A stretch of 64,000 nucleotides of DNA, from assembly GCF_000376825.1 (NCBI RefSeq), contig NZ_AQXW01000001.1, positions 62,001 to 126,000 on the forward strand, in the 5' to 3' direction. Shown here piece by piece: positions 24,856 to 34,046 of the stretch; position 1 is the stretch's first letter; every line of letters begins with the position of its first letter. A program made the translations under genes and the position numbers. The stretch is from Demetria terragena DSM 11295. Its GTDB lineage: Bacteria > Actinomycetota > Actinomycetes > Actinomycetales > Dermatophilaceae. The notes beneath the pieces were generated by a model. The model saw only the letters and a program-made list of their open reading frames with translations. It did not search any database and had not been told where the DNA came from.

Positions 24856-25486
24856 TATTCAGGCTGCCCAACTGTGTCCGCGGGATCCAGGCCGCGGACG
24901 CAGTCGTACCACCGACATCGTGGACGACCGGCACGGAGGGATCTGGGACATGACCGCGATAGATGACCCGAACAGCCTGGAAATCTTCAATCTCTCCGTT
25001 CGGCGCGGGCCCGATCCAGTGGTCGGTGAGCACATCGCTGGCCTTGCCCAGCACCGGTCGTTGCCCCGTCTCCTCCCAGACCTCGCGCAACACCGCCTGA
25101 TCGGGGTGCTCGCCGGGGTCCACGCCACCACCAGGAAGCAGCCACAACTCCGGTTTGGTCGCCGAGCGGACGAGTTTCGTCAGGAGCACCCCGAGATCGC
25201 TGTCGAGTACTGCGTACGCACCGACCCGACAGTGCTGGATCGCTGTCGCCGCGGCGGCAGCCGATACCTCAGACCGCGGGGTCCTGGGCGCACCATCCTG
25301 GACTGTTGCGCGATGCACCCGAAACGTCAGGTCGAAGCCCGCGGACGATCGCTCGATCGCGAGAAGATTAGAAGCTCGAAAACCATGTATTCCCAGCACT
25401 ATTCGCGGATCAGCGCCATGCGCCAGAACCTCGCGGACGACGTCTTTATCCTCGGCGTCCCGCCCGATCACGACCACCGTACTCAC
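24812..25486 (-). CDS. NUDIX hydrolase with unusual N-terminal region
   Basis: 224 residues. A complete NUDIX box lies at residues 120-142 (GX5EX7REVxEExGQ; PGEHPDQAVLREVWEETGQ). It hydrolyses a nucleoside diphosphate linked to another group. The first 80 residues (VVVIGRDAEDKDVVREVLAHGADPRIVLGIHGF...) are not part of the NUDIX fold and I do not recognise them. GTG 25486 overlaps the TGA of the glycosyltransferase gene (GTGA), so the two are coupled. Confidence 0.85.
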   Translation of the reverse strand: MSTVVVIGRDAEDKDVVREVLAHGADPRIVLGIHGFRASNLLAIERSSAGFDLTFRVHRATVQDGAPRTPRSEVSAAAAATAIQHCRVGAYAVLDSDLGVLLTKLVRSATKPELWLLPGGGVDPGEHPDQAVLREVWEETGQRPVLGKASDVLTDHWIGPAPNGEIEDFQAVRVIYRGHVPDPSVPVVHDVGGTTASAAWIPRTQLGSLNISSWCRALLSENAE

Positions 25487-26598
25487 CGGCCAAGGCTCCC
25501 CGCCCGGATGGCCTGTGCGTACGCACCGACCGACGTGTCGACCACCGAATCCCACTGCTGCCGTATAGGCATCGACACATTGTGTGCGCGAATCCCCTCC
25601 CGCACAGCCGTGTCCTTCGCCAAGTGCACGAGGCCCTCGACGAGCCCGTCGTCGCCATCGGTCAAGAGTCCGCTGATTCCGTGCTCCACAAACTCCGTAA
25701 TGCCGCTCTGTCGGGGGCCGATCACCGGAAGACCTGAGGCGCGGGCTTCCAGCGCCGCGATGCCGAAGGCCTCCAACTCAGCGGGGGCAATATATGCATC
25801 CGCGGCCAGATAACGCTCATGCAGTGTCGCTCGATTCACCCGGCCGGGCAAGGTCACCCAGGACTGCGCTTCATGGGCGCTGATCCATCGCTCCAGATGC
25901 CCGCGCCAAGGCCCATCACCCAAGATCTCCAGGCGAAGATCCGCCCCGCTCGTGGCACGCGCCCGGGCGGCGAGTTCGACCAGATCGTGCGGTCGCTTTC
26001 GGCGGGCAAGCCGCATCGCCGTGACAAAACGGACCGCCCCGTCGTCATGGCGCACGCGCGGTTCTGGGGCCCACCGAGCGGGGTCGATACCGTTGGGCAA
26101 CACCGATACTGGCCCATCGGCCAGGTCCCGCAGTGGCTGCGCGGCGACGTCCGAGACGGCTGTCAGCACCGCGCCCCGATCGGCCCACCGGCGGACATAG
26201 CCGAGCCGTCGAATCAGGGGTACCGCATAGGCGAGCATGCAATGCCAGGTCACCACGGTCGGGATGCCCAGCGACAGACTCGCCTGCACAGCATCCATCG
26301 CGAATGGACTGACCACACCCATATGCACGTGCGCCACGTCATAACCACCGGTACGCAGTTCGTGTCGCAGAGGGCCGAAAGCCAGCGGGTTGGCGACCAG
26401 CCCGGCAGGCAACACGAAGGGCAATGCCAGCCGCTGAACGTTCGGGTCTTTGGTTCCCCCGCCCGCAGAATCCGGCGTGGCGGTGATCACCGTGGCCTCG
26501 TGCTCCGCGGCCCGCAACGCCTGGGCCAGGTCATGCACCTGCACCTCGATACCCCCCAGACGCGGGAGGTAACAGTCCGACAGCAGGGCGACCCTCAC
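25483..26598 (-). CDS. Glycosyltransferase family 4
   Basis: 371 residues. VRVALLSDCYLPRLGGIEVQVHDLAQAL opens the GT-B fold, YDVAHVHMGVVSPFAMDAV and VLPNGIDPARW are typical, VRFVTAMRLARRKRPHDLVEL begins the donor domain, and AELEAFGIAALEARASG holds EX7E. The frame extends 43 codons upstream but GTG 26598 is where the family begins. It is divergent from a PIG-L deacetylase gene with only 36 bases between, a pairing that recalls glycolipid or mycothiol-like pathways (transfer of GlcNAc, then deacetylation); this is inference. Confidence 0.87.
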   Translation of the reverse strand: MRVALLSDCYLPRLGGIEVQVHDLAQALRAAEHEATVITATPDSAGGGTKDPNVQRLALPFVLPAGLVANPLAFGPLRHELRTGGYDVAHVHMGVVSPFAMDAVQASLSLGIPTVVTWHCMLAYAVPLIRRLGYVRRWADRGAVLTAVSDVAAQPLRDLADGPVSVLPNGIDPARWAPEPRVRHDDGAVRFVTAMRLARRKRPHDLVELAARARATSGADLRLEILGDGPWRGHLERWISAHEAQSWVTLPGRVNRATLHERYLAADAYIAPAELEAFGIAALEARASGLPVIGPRQSGITEFVEHGISGLLTDGDDGLVEGLVHLAKDTAVREGIRAHNVSMPIRQQWDSVVDTSVGAYAQAIRAGSLGR

Positions 26599-26634
26599 CC
26601 GATTGAGGATGTCATGCTGCGAGACTGCTCTGTG

Positions 26635-27450
26635 ATGCCCTACACCTTGGTGGCTTTCCACGCCCATCCCGACGACGAGGCCCTGCTGACGTCGGGGACA
26701 ATGGCGCGCGCCGCGGCTGAGGGCCACCGGGTGGTCTTGGTGGTGGCAACCGACGGTGAACTGGGCCTGGCAGCAACCGCATTCAGTTCCGGGGACGGAT
26801 TAGCCGCAACCCGTCAGGCCGAGGCCCAGGCCAGTGCCGACGCCCTCGGAGTAGCGCGCGTGTGTTGGCTGGGTTATGCCGACAGCGGTATGGATGGTGA
26901 ACCTGAGCCCGACCCACCTGGCCGGCGCCGGTTCGTGCGCGCCCCTGTCGAAGAGGCCGCCGAGCGACTCGCCACGATTCTTCGCGAGGAGCAGGCTGAC
27001 CTGCTGTTGTCCTACGAGCCCAACGGCGGCTACGGCCACCGCGACCACGTCCGGGTCCACGAAGTCGGCAAACTCGCCGCGGAACTCGCCGGGACCCCCA
27101 AGGTTCTGGAAGCAACGGTTCCACGCGACCTCATCGTGCGCGCGCTGCGTCTGGTCAGCAAGGTGTATCCCTTTCCGCCAGATTTCGATATCACCAGCTT
27201 TGACCGCGCATTCACTGCCCGGCGCGAGATCACCCACCGCATCTCGGTTCGCCGCCACATCTCGACCAAACGCGCCTCCATGCGCGCCCACGCCTCCCAG
27301 GCGTCAGCGGATGGCGGCGCCGACCGCACCCTCGGGATGTTCCTCAAGATCCCCCGGCCGCTCTATGACCTGGTCTTTGGACGCGAGTGGTACATCGACC
27401 GGACTCATACCGGCGCAGTCACTGACGACATCTTCGCGGGGATGCGATGA
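26635..27450 (+). CDS. PIG-L family deacetylase
   Basis: 271 residues. AFHAHPDDEALLTSGTMARAAAEGHRVVLV carries the zinc/active-site motif AHPDDE; NGGYGHRDHVRVHEVGKLAAEL supplies the later HxxH metal ligands. The family removes N-acetyl from GlcNAc in GPI, mycothiol (MshB) and bacillithiol pathways. I place the start at ATG 26635 (MPYTLVAFHAHPDDE); ATG 26614 is possible. It overlaps the next gene by ATGA. Whether this is MshB itself cannot be said; the glycosyltransferase and flippase-like neighbours favour a glycolipid. Confidence 0.88.
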   Translation: MPYTLVAFHAHPDDEALLTSGTMARAAAEGHRVVLVVATDGELGLAATAFSSGDGLAATRQAEAQASADALGVARVCWLGYADSGMDGEPEPDPPGRRRFVRAPVEEAAERLATILREEQADLLLSYEPNGGYGHRDHVRVHEVGKLAAELAGTPKVLEATVPRDLIVRALRLVSKVYPFPPDFDITSFDRAFTARREITHRISVRRHISTKRASMRAHASQASADGGADRTLGMFLKIPRPLYDLVFGREWYIDRTHTGAVTDDIFAGMR

Positions 27451-28529
27451 GTCCCGCGACCCGGGCCCGCAACGTGGCGGACGACACCCCCACGCTTCCC
27501 CGGCCAAGCCGACGCACCGTCGTACAGGCGGTGCTGGGGCTCGGGCTAGCCATCGCCATCATCGGGTTCGGCTTGCCGTTCTTCGCCGACACTTCCTGGG
27601 CAGACATCGGACACCACCTGGGCAAGGTGGGCTGGGTACACGCCCTCGAACTCTTCGGGATCATGGCGATCGGCCTGTGGTGTTACACCTTTACCCTCAC
27701 CGGTTCCTTGCCAGGCCTGACCCACGGCAAGGCACTCATGATGAACGTCTCCGGCTCATCCGTCGGCAACCTGTTGCCGGGCGGTGGCGCGGCCGGCGTG
27801 GCGGTGACCTACCTCTTCGGGCGCTCCTGGGGCTTCTCCCGGTTGGCCATCTCGACTTCGATCATCGTGTCCGGGGTCTGGAACGTGCTGGCTCGAGTCG
27901 CCTTGCCGTTTATCGGCATTGCCGTATTGGCGATGGACCAAACGGCCCTGCCCAAGTCAGTGCGACAGGCAGCCTTCGGTGCCGCCGTCATGGCGCTCAT
28001 CACCCTGGTGGTCTTCATCGCCATGGTGGTCAGCGACGCCTGGGCATCCCGGCTGGGCACCTTCGTGGACCGCTGGGTCGGCCATCTTATCGCGAAATTC
28101 CGCCGCGGCGCCAAGAAAGGTCAGCGGATCGACCTCGCCGCCGTGCTGCGCAACCAGCGATCACGGCTGGCGTCGGTGACCGCCCACGGGTGGCCGGCCA
28201 TGACCTTCGGAGTCGTCGCCTTCCTCGGCATCTACTTTGTGCTCTTCTGGCGGACCATGGAAGTGGTCGGCGTCGACATGCCGATCCCGCAGTTGTTCGC
28301 GGCATACGCCATCGGGAGGCTTCTCACTGCTGTCGGCGTCACCCCCGGTGGTCTGGGAATCACCGAAGCAGGCACCTTGTCGGTCATGGTCGCCTGGGGA
28401 GGCGAGCCTGCGGCCGCGGCTGCGGGAGTCCTGATCTTTGCGCTTTACACGCACATCTTCGAGGTGCCGCTCGGCGCCCTCGGGTGGCTCGGGTGGACGC
28501 TTTCGGTCAAGAAGCGCCCACCCGACTGA
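27447..28529 (+). CDS. UPF0104/LPG_synthase_TM-type membrane protein
   Basis: 360 residues, about eight membrane helices. SGSSVGNLLPGGGAAGVAVTYLFGRSWGFSR and AYAIGRLLTAVGVTPGGLGITEAGTLSVMVAWG are the two signature repeats of the lysylphosphatidylglycerol synthase membrane domain/UPF0104 family (PF03706), which moves lipids or lipid-linked sugars. No catalytic transferase domain is attached. Start overlaps the PIG-L stop (ATGA); the two with the divergent GT4 could make and translocate an amino-sugar lipid. Confidence 0.85.
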   Translation: MSPATRARNVADDTPTLPRPSRRTVVQAVLGLGLAIAIIGFGLPFFADTSWADIGHHLGKVGWVHALELFGIMAIGLWCYTFTLTGSLPGLTHGKALMMNVSGSSVGNLLPGGGAAGVAVTYLFGRSWGFSRLAISTSIIVSGVWNVLARVALPFIGIAVLAMDQTALPKSVRQAAFGAAVMALITLVVFIAMVVSDAWASRLGTFVDRWVGHLIAKFRRGAKKGQRIDLAAVLRNQRSRLASVTAHGWPAMTFGVVAFLGIYFVLFWRTMEVVGVDMPIPQLFAAYAIGRLLTAVGVTPGGLGITEAGTLSVMVAWGGEPAAAAAGVLIFALYTHIFEVPLGALGWLGWTLSVKKRPPD

Positions 28530-28541
28530 TAGTGCTTGAGC

Positions 28542-28667
28542 TCAGCTTTCGGCGTGGTTGCCTTTGCTCTGGCTGTCGCTGCGGCGCAGGTTGAGCAGCG
28601 CGACCACCAGCCCACCCCAAATCGCGAGCATGGACACGAGCATCATCGCCACGGCAGATCCGGACAT
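28542..28667 (-). CDS. metS: Methionine/alanine importer small subunit, MetS-like
   Basis: A 41-residue protein with one membrane helix: MSGSAVAMMLVSMLAIWGGLVVALLNL, then a short charged tail (RRSDSQSKGNHAES). This is the known pattern of MetS, the small subunit that the NSS transporter MetP needs in Corynebacterium glutamicum. The ATG shares one base with the TGA of the transporter gene (TGATG), so it is coupled. It is easily missed because of its size. Confidence 0.85.
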   Translation of the reverse strand: MSGSAVAMMLVSMLAIWGGLVVALLNLRRSDSQSKGNHAES

Positions 28668-30226
28668 CAGCGCACCTCTTCCTCAGTCTCGACGTCAGTC
28701 TCGAGATCCTCGACGTCATTGGTCATGTCCTGGTTGCGCCATGGGAGCGCGGCCAAAGCAAAGGCAGCGATCGGAATGACGATGACCACGGCCCACCCGA
28801 ACGGGATGAGCAAGCTTTGCGGATAGTCGCCATACGGCGCGTCCAGTCGAGCACTGAATTCTTTATAGAGCAGGTAGATCAAGGCGATCGGGGTGATGAA
28901 CCCAATCACGGTTCGCCACACCGTCCCGAGCCGGATCGAACTGACCCGGTTGAGGCTGTCCGCGAGAACCGGGAGCTTCTTAGCCACGTGGGCGACCACG
29001 ATCATGCTCACCACGGCTACGGCCAGAATGCCGAAACTGTTGATCCAGGAATCCACCGTGTCGAGCACGGTCAGCGCACCCGTGGTCGAGAACAGCAGCA
29101 CGCTGATGATCGCCATCGGCACGCCGACCATCGTGGTCGCGGTACGACGGCTCAGGTTGAACTTGTCCTGGAACCCGGCGATGACGACCTCGATGACGCT
29201 CACCAACGAGGTGAGGCCGGCCACGACGAGCGACCCAAAGAAGAGCACGCCGATCAGCGCACCCGCGGGGGCTTCGTTGATGATCGCGGGAAAGGCGATG
29301 AACGCCAGCCCAATTCCGCTCTCGACGACCTTGTCGACCGCGACACCGGACGCTTGCGCCATGAACCCCAACGCTGAGAAGACGCCGATCCCGGCGAGCA
29401 GCTCGAAGCCGGAGTTGGAGAAAGCGACGACGGTGCCGGCGCCAGTCATGTCGGTCTTGCGCGCGACGTACGACGCGTAGGTGATCATCACACCGAAACC
29501 GACCGACAACGAGAAGAAGATCTGTCCGAACGCGGCCACCCAGACATCGGTCTGCTTCAGAGCACTCCAGTCCGGCGTGAACAGCGCATCCAAGCCCTTG
29601 GGTGCTCCGTCGAGGAACAACGCAAAGACGACCAGCGCGGTGAACGCGACAAAGAGTAGGGGCATGAGGATCAGCGCGGTTCGACCGATCCCATCCTGCA
29701 CACCCAGCGCCAGGATGCCCAGCACGAGCACCCACACGATGACCAGTGGGATCAACAGGCCGGGGACGAAGTCCAGCGTCGGCCCGGGCTCGGCGGCGGC
29801 GTGCAAGAAGTCCCCGCCGAAGAATTCATCGGGCTTGCTACCCCAGGACTTCCCGAACGAGAAGATCGTGTAGCGCAGCGCCCACGCGATGATCGCGGCG
29901 TAATACACACCAATGACCAGGCAGACGAGCACCTGCCACCAGCCGATGCCCTCGGCTCCTCGGCTCATCCGACGGAAACTCAGGGGCGCCGATCCGCGAT
30001 ACCGGTGCCCCATCGCATAGTCGAGATAAAGGAACGGCAAACCAGCGACAAAGATCGCCACGAGATACGGCACGATGAACGCGCCGCCGCCGCCTTCATA
30101 CGCGACATAAGGGAACCGCCAAATGTTGCCCAGACCAACGGCCGACCCGATCGCTGCGAGGATGAACACCCTCCGCGATGCGAATCCTGCAGCCGACTTC
30201 CCTGAATCCTCCGTAACCGCGGACAC
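28667..30226 (-). CDS. metP: Sodium-dependent NSS-family transporter, MetP-like
   Basis: 519 residues, about 12 helices. The NSS signature is SAVGLGNIWRFPYVAYEGGGGAFIVPYL, with the sodium/substrate site in helix 1 (AxGLGNxWRFP), and ITYASYVARKTDMTGAGTVVAFSNSGFELLAGIGVF in helices 6-7. With the MetS-like small subunit immediately downstream it is likely a methionine/alanine importer. GTG 30226 has GAGGAGG 6 bases upstream, an excellent ribosome binding site. Confidence 0.9.
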   Translation of the reverse strand: MSAVTEDSGKSAAGFASRRVFILAAIGSAVGLGNIWRFPYVAYEGGGGAFIVPYLVAIFVAGLPFLYLDYAMGHRYRGSAPLSFRRMSRGAEGIGWWQVLVCLVIGVYYAAIIAWALRYTIFSFGKSWGSKPDEFFGGDFLHAAAEPGPTLDFVPGLLIPLVIVWVLVLGILALGVQDGIGRTALILMPLLFVAFTALVVFALFLDGAPKGLDALFTPDWSALKQTDVWVAAFGQIFFSLSVGFGVMITYASYVARKTDMTGAGTVVAFSNSGFELLAGIGVFSALGFMAQASGVAVDKVVESGIGLAFIAFPAIINEAPAGALIGVLFFGSLVVAGLTSLVSVIEVVIAGFQDKFNLSRRTATTMVGVPMAIISVLLFSTTGALTVLDTVDSWINSFGILAVAVVSMIVVAHVAKKLPVLADSLNRVSSIRLGTVWRTVIGFITPIALIYLLYKEFSARLDAPYGDYPQSLLIPFGWAVVIVIPIAAFALAALPWRNQDMTNDVEDLETDVETEEEVR

Positions 30227-30307
30227 GCGGCGCCTCCTCGACGGTCAGAGCCCCCTCTCCGGGGACATCGTCCAAGGATGACACGCCCGGATCAGCGGTG
30301 AAAGTAC

Positions 30308-31189
30308 CTACGCGAGACGGCGATCCGCGATGGCCGAGGTCCAGAAGACTGCGAGTCCGGTGAGGACCCCAATCGGTGCCAGCGCCAACACGGCGAGCAG
30401 GAGTTCGGTGTCATGGTCCTGCGGTCGCAGACCCCAGGAAACGAAGCACAGACCAACCATGGCCGATCCGACCAACCCCAGAGCTGAACGCGCCGCCCAT
30501 CGGTCTCGTGGAGGCGGCACTTCCCGCTGCAGTGCGTAGGCGACCGCAAGCGCTAGCGCGCTCCACACCATGCAGACGGCCACTGCGGCAGCAGCATCCG
30601 AGGGTCGGTGCCATTGCCCCACAACGGTGCCCGCGCCGACGAAGGTCCCGACGAAACCGGCAAAGGGGACGACGACCCAGCGCCACGCGGCCGGCGCCAC
30701 GATGACGGCTGCCAGACCCAGTGACACGGCGACCGTGGTATGCCCGCTGGGCAGCGTGTTCGGCATGCTGTCAGTGCGTTCGATGACCACCTTCTTGAGC
30801 ACACGCGTACTGATGTTTGCGCCCGCCACCAGCACGATGGCAGCCGCGGCAAGGTTGTAGCGCTGTCGGGACAGCGCCACGATCACGCAGACGGCTAGTG
30901 CCAAGGCGACACCCGCGACCGAGACATAGGTCAGCCAGTCTTGGATGCGCATCGCCGCAGCCGCCGAATGCCCGACCGAGTCCATCAATCGCTCGTCGAG
31001 GGCCATGCCGCGACTGGTGCGCAGGGCGCCATAGGTCAGGATTCCCAGGATGACCATCCCGGCGAACTCCATCGCCAGGATGCTCGGCCACGGACCTGGC
31101 TTGGACTCGGGGTCGCGCGGACGTCCCGACTCAGGCGGTCCGAATCTCGGTGACTGAGCGGGCTGCTCGGCAAGGGTTGGTGCACTCAC
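30308..31189 (-). CDS. PAP2-family phosphatase (membrane)
   Basis: 293 residues. After about 40 polar residues come six membrane helices. PAP2 motifs: KKVVIERTDSMP (KX6RP-like, Pro displaced), LPSGHTTVAVSLGLA (PSGH) and VVGQWHRPSDAAAAVAVC (GxxHxxxD). It may dephosphorylate undecaprenyl diphosphate or phosphatidic acid at the outer face. Start GTG 31189, 22 codons inside a longer open frame. Follows guaA by 56 bases on the same strand. Confidence 0.85.
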   Translation of the reverse strand: MSAPTLAEQPAQSPRFGPPESGRPRDPESKPGPWPSILAMEFAGMVILGILTYGALRTSRGMALDERLMDSVGHSAAAAMRIQDWLTYVSVAGVALALAVCVIVALSRQRYNLAAAAIVLVAGANISTRVLKKVVIERTDSMPNTLPSGHTTVAVSLGLAAVIVAPAAWRWVVVPFAGFVGTFVGAGTVVGQWHRPSDAAAAVAVCMVWSALALAVAYALQREVPPPRDRWAARSALGLVGSAMVGLCFVSWGLRPQDHDTELLLAVLALAPIGVLTGLAVFWTSAIADRRLA

Positions 31190-31245
31190 GCGGTCTATTC
31201 TGGCGCGCCAATCTGGACGCGGGCTGTGACCTTGCTGTGGGCCAT

Positions 31246-32823
31246 TCACTCCCATTCGATGGTGCCGGGCGGCTTGCTGGTCACGTCCAGCGTCACCCGA
31301 TTGACCTCACTCACCTCATTGGTAATGCGGTTGGAGATCTTCGCCAGGACGTCATAGGGCAGCCGCGTCCAGTCTGCAGTCATCGCGTCCTCCGAGGACA
31401 CCGGGCGCAGCACGATCGGATGACCATAGGTGCGGCCATCGCCTTGAACACCGACCGACCGGACATCGGCCAAGAGCACGACAGGGCATTGCCAGATATC
31501 GCGGTCCAGACCGGCGGCCGTGAGTTCTTCTCGAGCGATGGCGTCAGCACGGCGCAGGATGGCCAACCGATCAGCGGTCACCTCGCCCACGATGCGGATG
31601 CCAAGGCCCGGGCCGGGGAAGGGCTGGCGATAGACGATCTTCTCCGGCAGGCCCAGCTCTAGACCGACTTGCCGGACTTCGTCTTTGAACAGTGAGCGCA
31701 GCGGCTCCACCAACTTGAACTGAATGTCGTCGGGCAGTCCGCCCACGTTGTGATGGCTCTTGATATTGGCGGTGCCCGACCCGCCGCCGGATTCCACGAC
31801 GTCCGGGTAAAGCGTTCCCTGCACGAGCCATTTCACGGGATGTTCGTCGTCGCCCCGCTCCGCGACGATCTCGCGAGCGGTCTCCTCAAAGATCCGAATG
31901 AACTCAGCGCCGATGATCTTGCGTTTCTGCTCTGGGTCGCTGACCCCGGCGAGCTGTTTGAGGTATCGCTCCTGCGCGTCGACGACGATCAAGTCGGCTC
32001 CGGTGAGCTCAACGAAGTCTTCCCGGACCTGGTCGGCCTCACCTTCGCGCAACAACCCGTGGTCAACGAAAACGCAGGTGAGCTGGTCACCAATCGCCTT
32101 CTGTACCAACGCTGCCGCGACCATGGAGTCGACTCCACCGGAGAGCGCGCAGATCGCTCGGTCGTCGCCCACCTGGTCGCGCACTTGGTCCACGAGTTCC
32201 TCGGCCATATTGGCGGGGGTCCAGGTGGCGTCGAGCCTGGCACCGCGTAGCAGGAAGTTCTCCAACACACGCTGCCCGAAAGCGGAGTGCAGCACTTCGG
32301 GGTGCCACTGCACGCCGTACAACTGGCGCTCGTCATCTTCAAAGGCCGCGACCTTGGCACCCGCGGTGTGCGCGGTGACCCGCATTCCCTGGGGTGGTGC
32401 GGTCGCCGAGTCGCCATGGGACATCCAGACCGACTGGTCCGCAGGCTGGCCCTCGAACAGGGTCGAGGAGGTGTCCTCAATGGTGGCGGCCGTGGCGCCG
32501 TACTCGCGTGCGCCAGTTTGGGCGACCGTCCCGCCCAGGCCCTGACACATCACCTGGAAGCCGTAGCAGATGCCGAAAACCGGTATGCCAGCGTCCAGGA
32601 TGCTCGGGTCCAGCGTCGGCGCGTTGTCGGCGTAGACCGAGGAGGGACCACCGGACAGCACGATGGCCGCTGGCTTCTTGGCCAGGAGTTCCTCGGCGGG
32701 CATCGTGTGCGGCACGACCTCGCTATAGAGCGAAGCTTCGCGTACCCGGCGAGCGATGAGCTGGGCGTACTGGGCGCCGAAATCGACGACGAGGACGGGG
32801 TGATTCTGGAGCGCGTCAGTCAC
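31246..32823 (-). CDS. guaA: GMP synthase (glutamine-hydrolysing)
   Basis: 525 residues. Class I glutamine amidotransferase first ([20 protein letters not shown]; nucleophile Cys in [23 protein letters not shown] with the His), then the ATP pyrophosphatase with the P-loop [17 protein letters not shown], and the C-terminal dimerisation domain ending [16 protein letters not shown]. Converts XMP to GMP in the cytosol. GTG 32823 has TAGCCT 6 bases upstream and no Shine-Dalgarno, so the mRNA is probably leaderless, as for guaB3 and guaB. Confidence 0.97.
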   Translation of the reverse strand: MTDALQNHPVLVVDFGAQYAQLIARRVREASLYSEVVPHTMPAEELLAKKPAAIVLSGGPSSVYADNAPTLDPSILDAGIPVFGICYGFQVMCQGLGGTVAQTGAREYGATAATIEDTSSTLFEGQPADQSVWMSHGDSATAPPQGMRVTAHTAGAKVAAFEDDERQLYGVQWHPEVLHSAFGQRVLENFLLRGARLDATWTPANMAEELVDQVRDQVGDDRAICALSGGVDSMVAAALVQKAIGDQLTCVFVDHGLLREGEADQVREDFVELTGADLIVVDAQERYLKQLAGVSDPEQKRKIIGAEFIRIFEETAREIVAERGDDEHPVKWLVQGTLYPDVVESGGGSGTANIKSHHNVGGLPDDIQFKLVEPLRSLFKDEVRQVGLELGLPEKIVYRQPFPGPGLGIRIVGEVTADRLAILRRADAIAREELTAAGLDRDIWQCPVVLLADVRSVGVQGDGRTYGHPIVLRPVSSEDAMTADWTRLPYDVLAKISNRITNEVSEVNRVTLDVTSKPPGTIEWE

Positions 32824-32827
32824 GGAG

Positions 32828-33208
32828 TCAGGCTACCGGGCCCGCAGCTGAGGTCTCGTGGCCGCTCTCAAGGCTGGCAAGTTGCGCCTCGACCTCAGCC
32901 GCGACCCTGCGCTCGACCCAGAACGACAGGAACGGCACGCATCCGGCGAGCATCACCAGCACCATTCGACCGAGCGACCAGCGCACCGCGAAACCAAGGA
33001 TGGCGGTGGCCACGACATAGATCACAAAGATGAGTCCGTGCGGCTGCGGCCACCACTTGAGGGCGTCGTTCTCAAAGCCGTACCAGAGCACCATCTCCGC
33101 CACGAGCACCAACAAGCCGATGCCGACGATGAAGGCCATCACCTTGAAAAAGGTCAACTTGGTGCGCGCGCTGGCGACGTCGATGCGTTGAACTGCAGGA
33201 TCAGACAT
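32828..33208 (-). CDS. DUF3817 membrane protein
   Basis: 126 residues with three hydrophobic segments ([67 protein letters not shown]). The order and motifs fit DUF3817/YdzA-like proteins, which have no known function; the family commonly precedes guaA in actinobacteria. ATG 33208 has GAAGGA before it; eight bases overlap the SURF1 gene end. Ends 4 bases from the guaA start. Confidence 0.85.
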   Translation of the reverse strand: MSDPAVQRIDVASARTKLTFFKVMAFIVGIGLLVLVAEMVLWYGFENDALKWWPQPHGLIFVIYVVATAILGFAVRWSLGRMVLVMLAGCVPFLSFWVERRVAAEVEAQLASLESGHETSAAGPVA

Positions 33209-34040
33209 GGGTTCCTTCGGGGACATCGGGAGCCGGGTGATCGCCCGGCGGTGACTCAGGTGGCGGACTCGAGTGTGCCGCTTCTTGGCGCGCCACCTCA
33301 TCCAGGTGGTCTTCTCGGACGGAGCGCCACCAAAGGTAATAGGCAAAGAGAGCAAAGACCCACCATTGCAGCGCATAGCCCAGATTGCGCCAATCGAGAC
33401 CGTCGACCTCCGGCGCGGGCGGCGGAACCGGCTGCATGGCAGACGTCGGCTCTGCCGGGTCCTGCGCGATCACGAACAAGAACGCGTTGTAGACCTCGCC
33501 GCCCCACTCGTTGATCAGGGTCGCGACTTCGATCGATCCACGCTGCCCTGGCGGCAACGGACCCACATCAACCGGAGAATCACTCGGCGCCAGCGCCCCT
33601 GTGATGCGGACCTTTCCAGCCGGCGGTGGGGCGGCCTGATCTGGATCAGTCACAAACCCGCGCAATATCGGCAGGCGCGCACCAGTGGTGTCGACCACCA
33701 CAGGAGCCACCACCCAATACCCACGCTCACCCTCCAGCACTCGGCCAGGCACCAAGAATTGTTGATCGGCGTCGTAGGTTCCACTGGTGGTCACTCGTCG
33801 CAGCGACCCATTGGACGGGAACGGCTCGTACGGCGCCACGAGCTCATCGAGAGCAACGATCGGCTGACGCGGCCCCTCCCGCAGCGCCTCCTCCCGGGCG
33901 TCTTGCTGGGCGACGCCGTACTGCCAAAAGCCGAGCGCAACGAACACCACCGCAAAAACCGTCGCGAGCGCCAGCAACGCCAGATGGCGGGGTTGGCGGG
34001 CGGTCTGAAGCACCCCTCCAGGGTAGGTCGGCCCCGCCAC
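33201..34040 (-). CDS. SURF1 family protein
   Basis: 279 residues. Membrane helix near the N-terminus (LALLALATVFAVVFVALGFWQY), the SURF1 core GTYDADQQFLVPGRVLEGERGYWVVAPVVVDTTGARLPILRGFV, and a second helix near the C-terminus (NLGYALQWWVFALFAYYLWW). SURF1 helps haem insertion in cytochrome aa3 oxidase assembly. The tail is rich in Pro/Ser. Start uncertain: GTG 34040, or GTG 34013 (VLQTARQPRH), which fits homologues better but has GGAGG too close. Overlaps the DUF3817 start. Confidence 0.85.
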   Translation of the reverse strand: MAGPTYPGGVLQTARQPRHLALLALATVFAVVFVALGFWQYGVAQQDAREEALREGPRQPIVALDELVAPYEPFPSNGSLRRVTTSGTYDADQQFLVPGRVLEGERGYWVVAPVVVDTTGARLPILRGFVTDPDQAAPPPAGKVRITGALAPSDSPVDVGPLPPGQRGSIEVATLINEWGGEVYNAFLFVIAQDPAEPTSAMQPVPPPAPEVDGLDWRNLGYALQWWVFALFAYYLWWRSVREDHLDEVARQEAAHSSPPPESPPGDHPAPDVPEGTHV

Positions 34041-34046
34041 ACGCGC

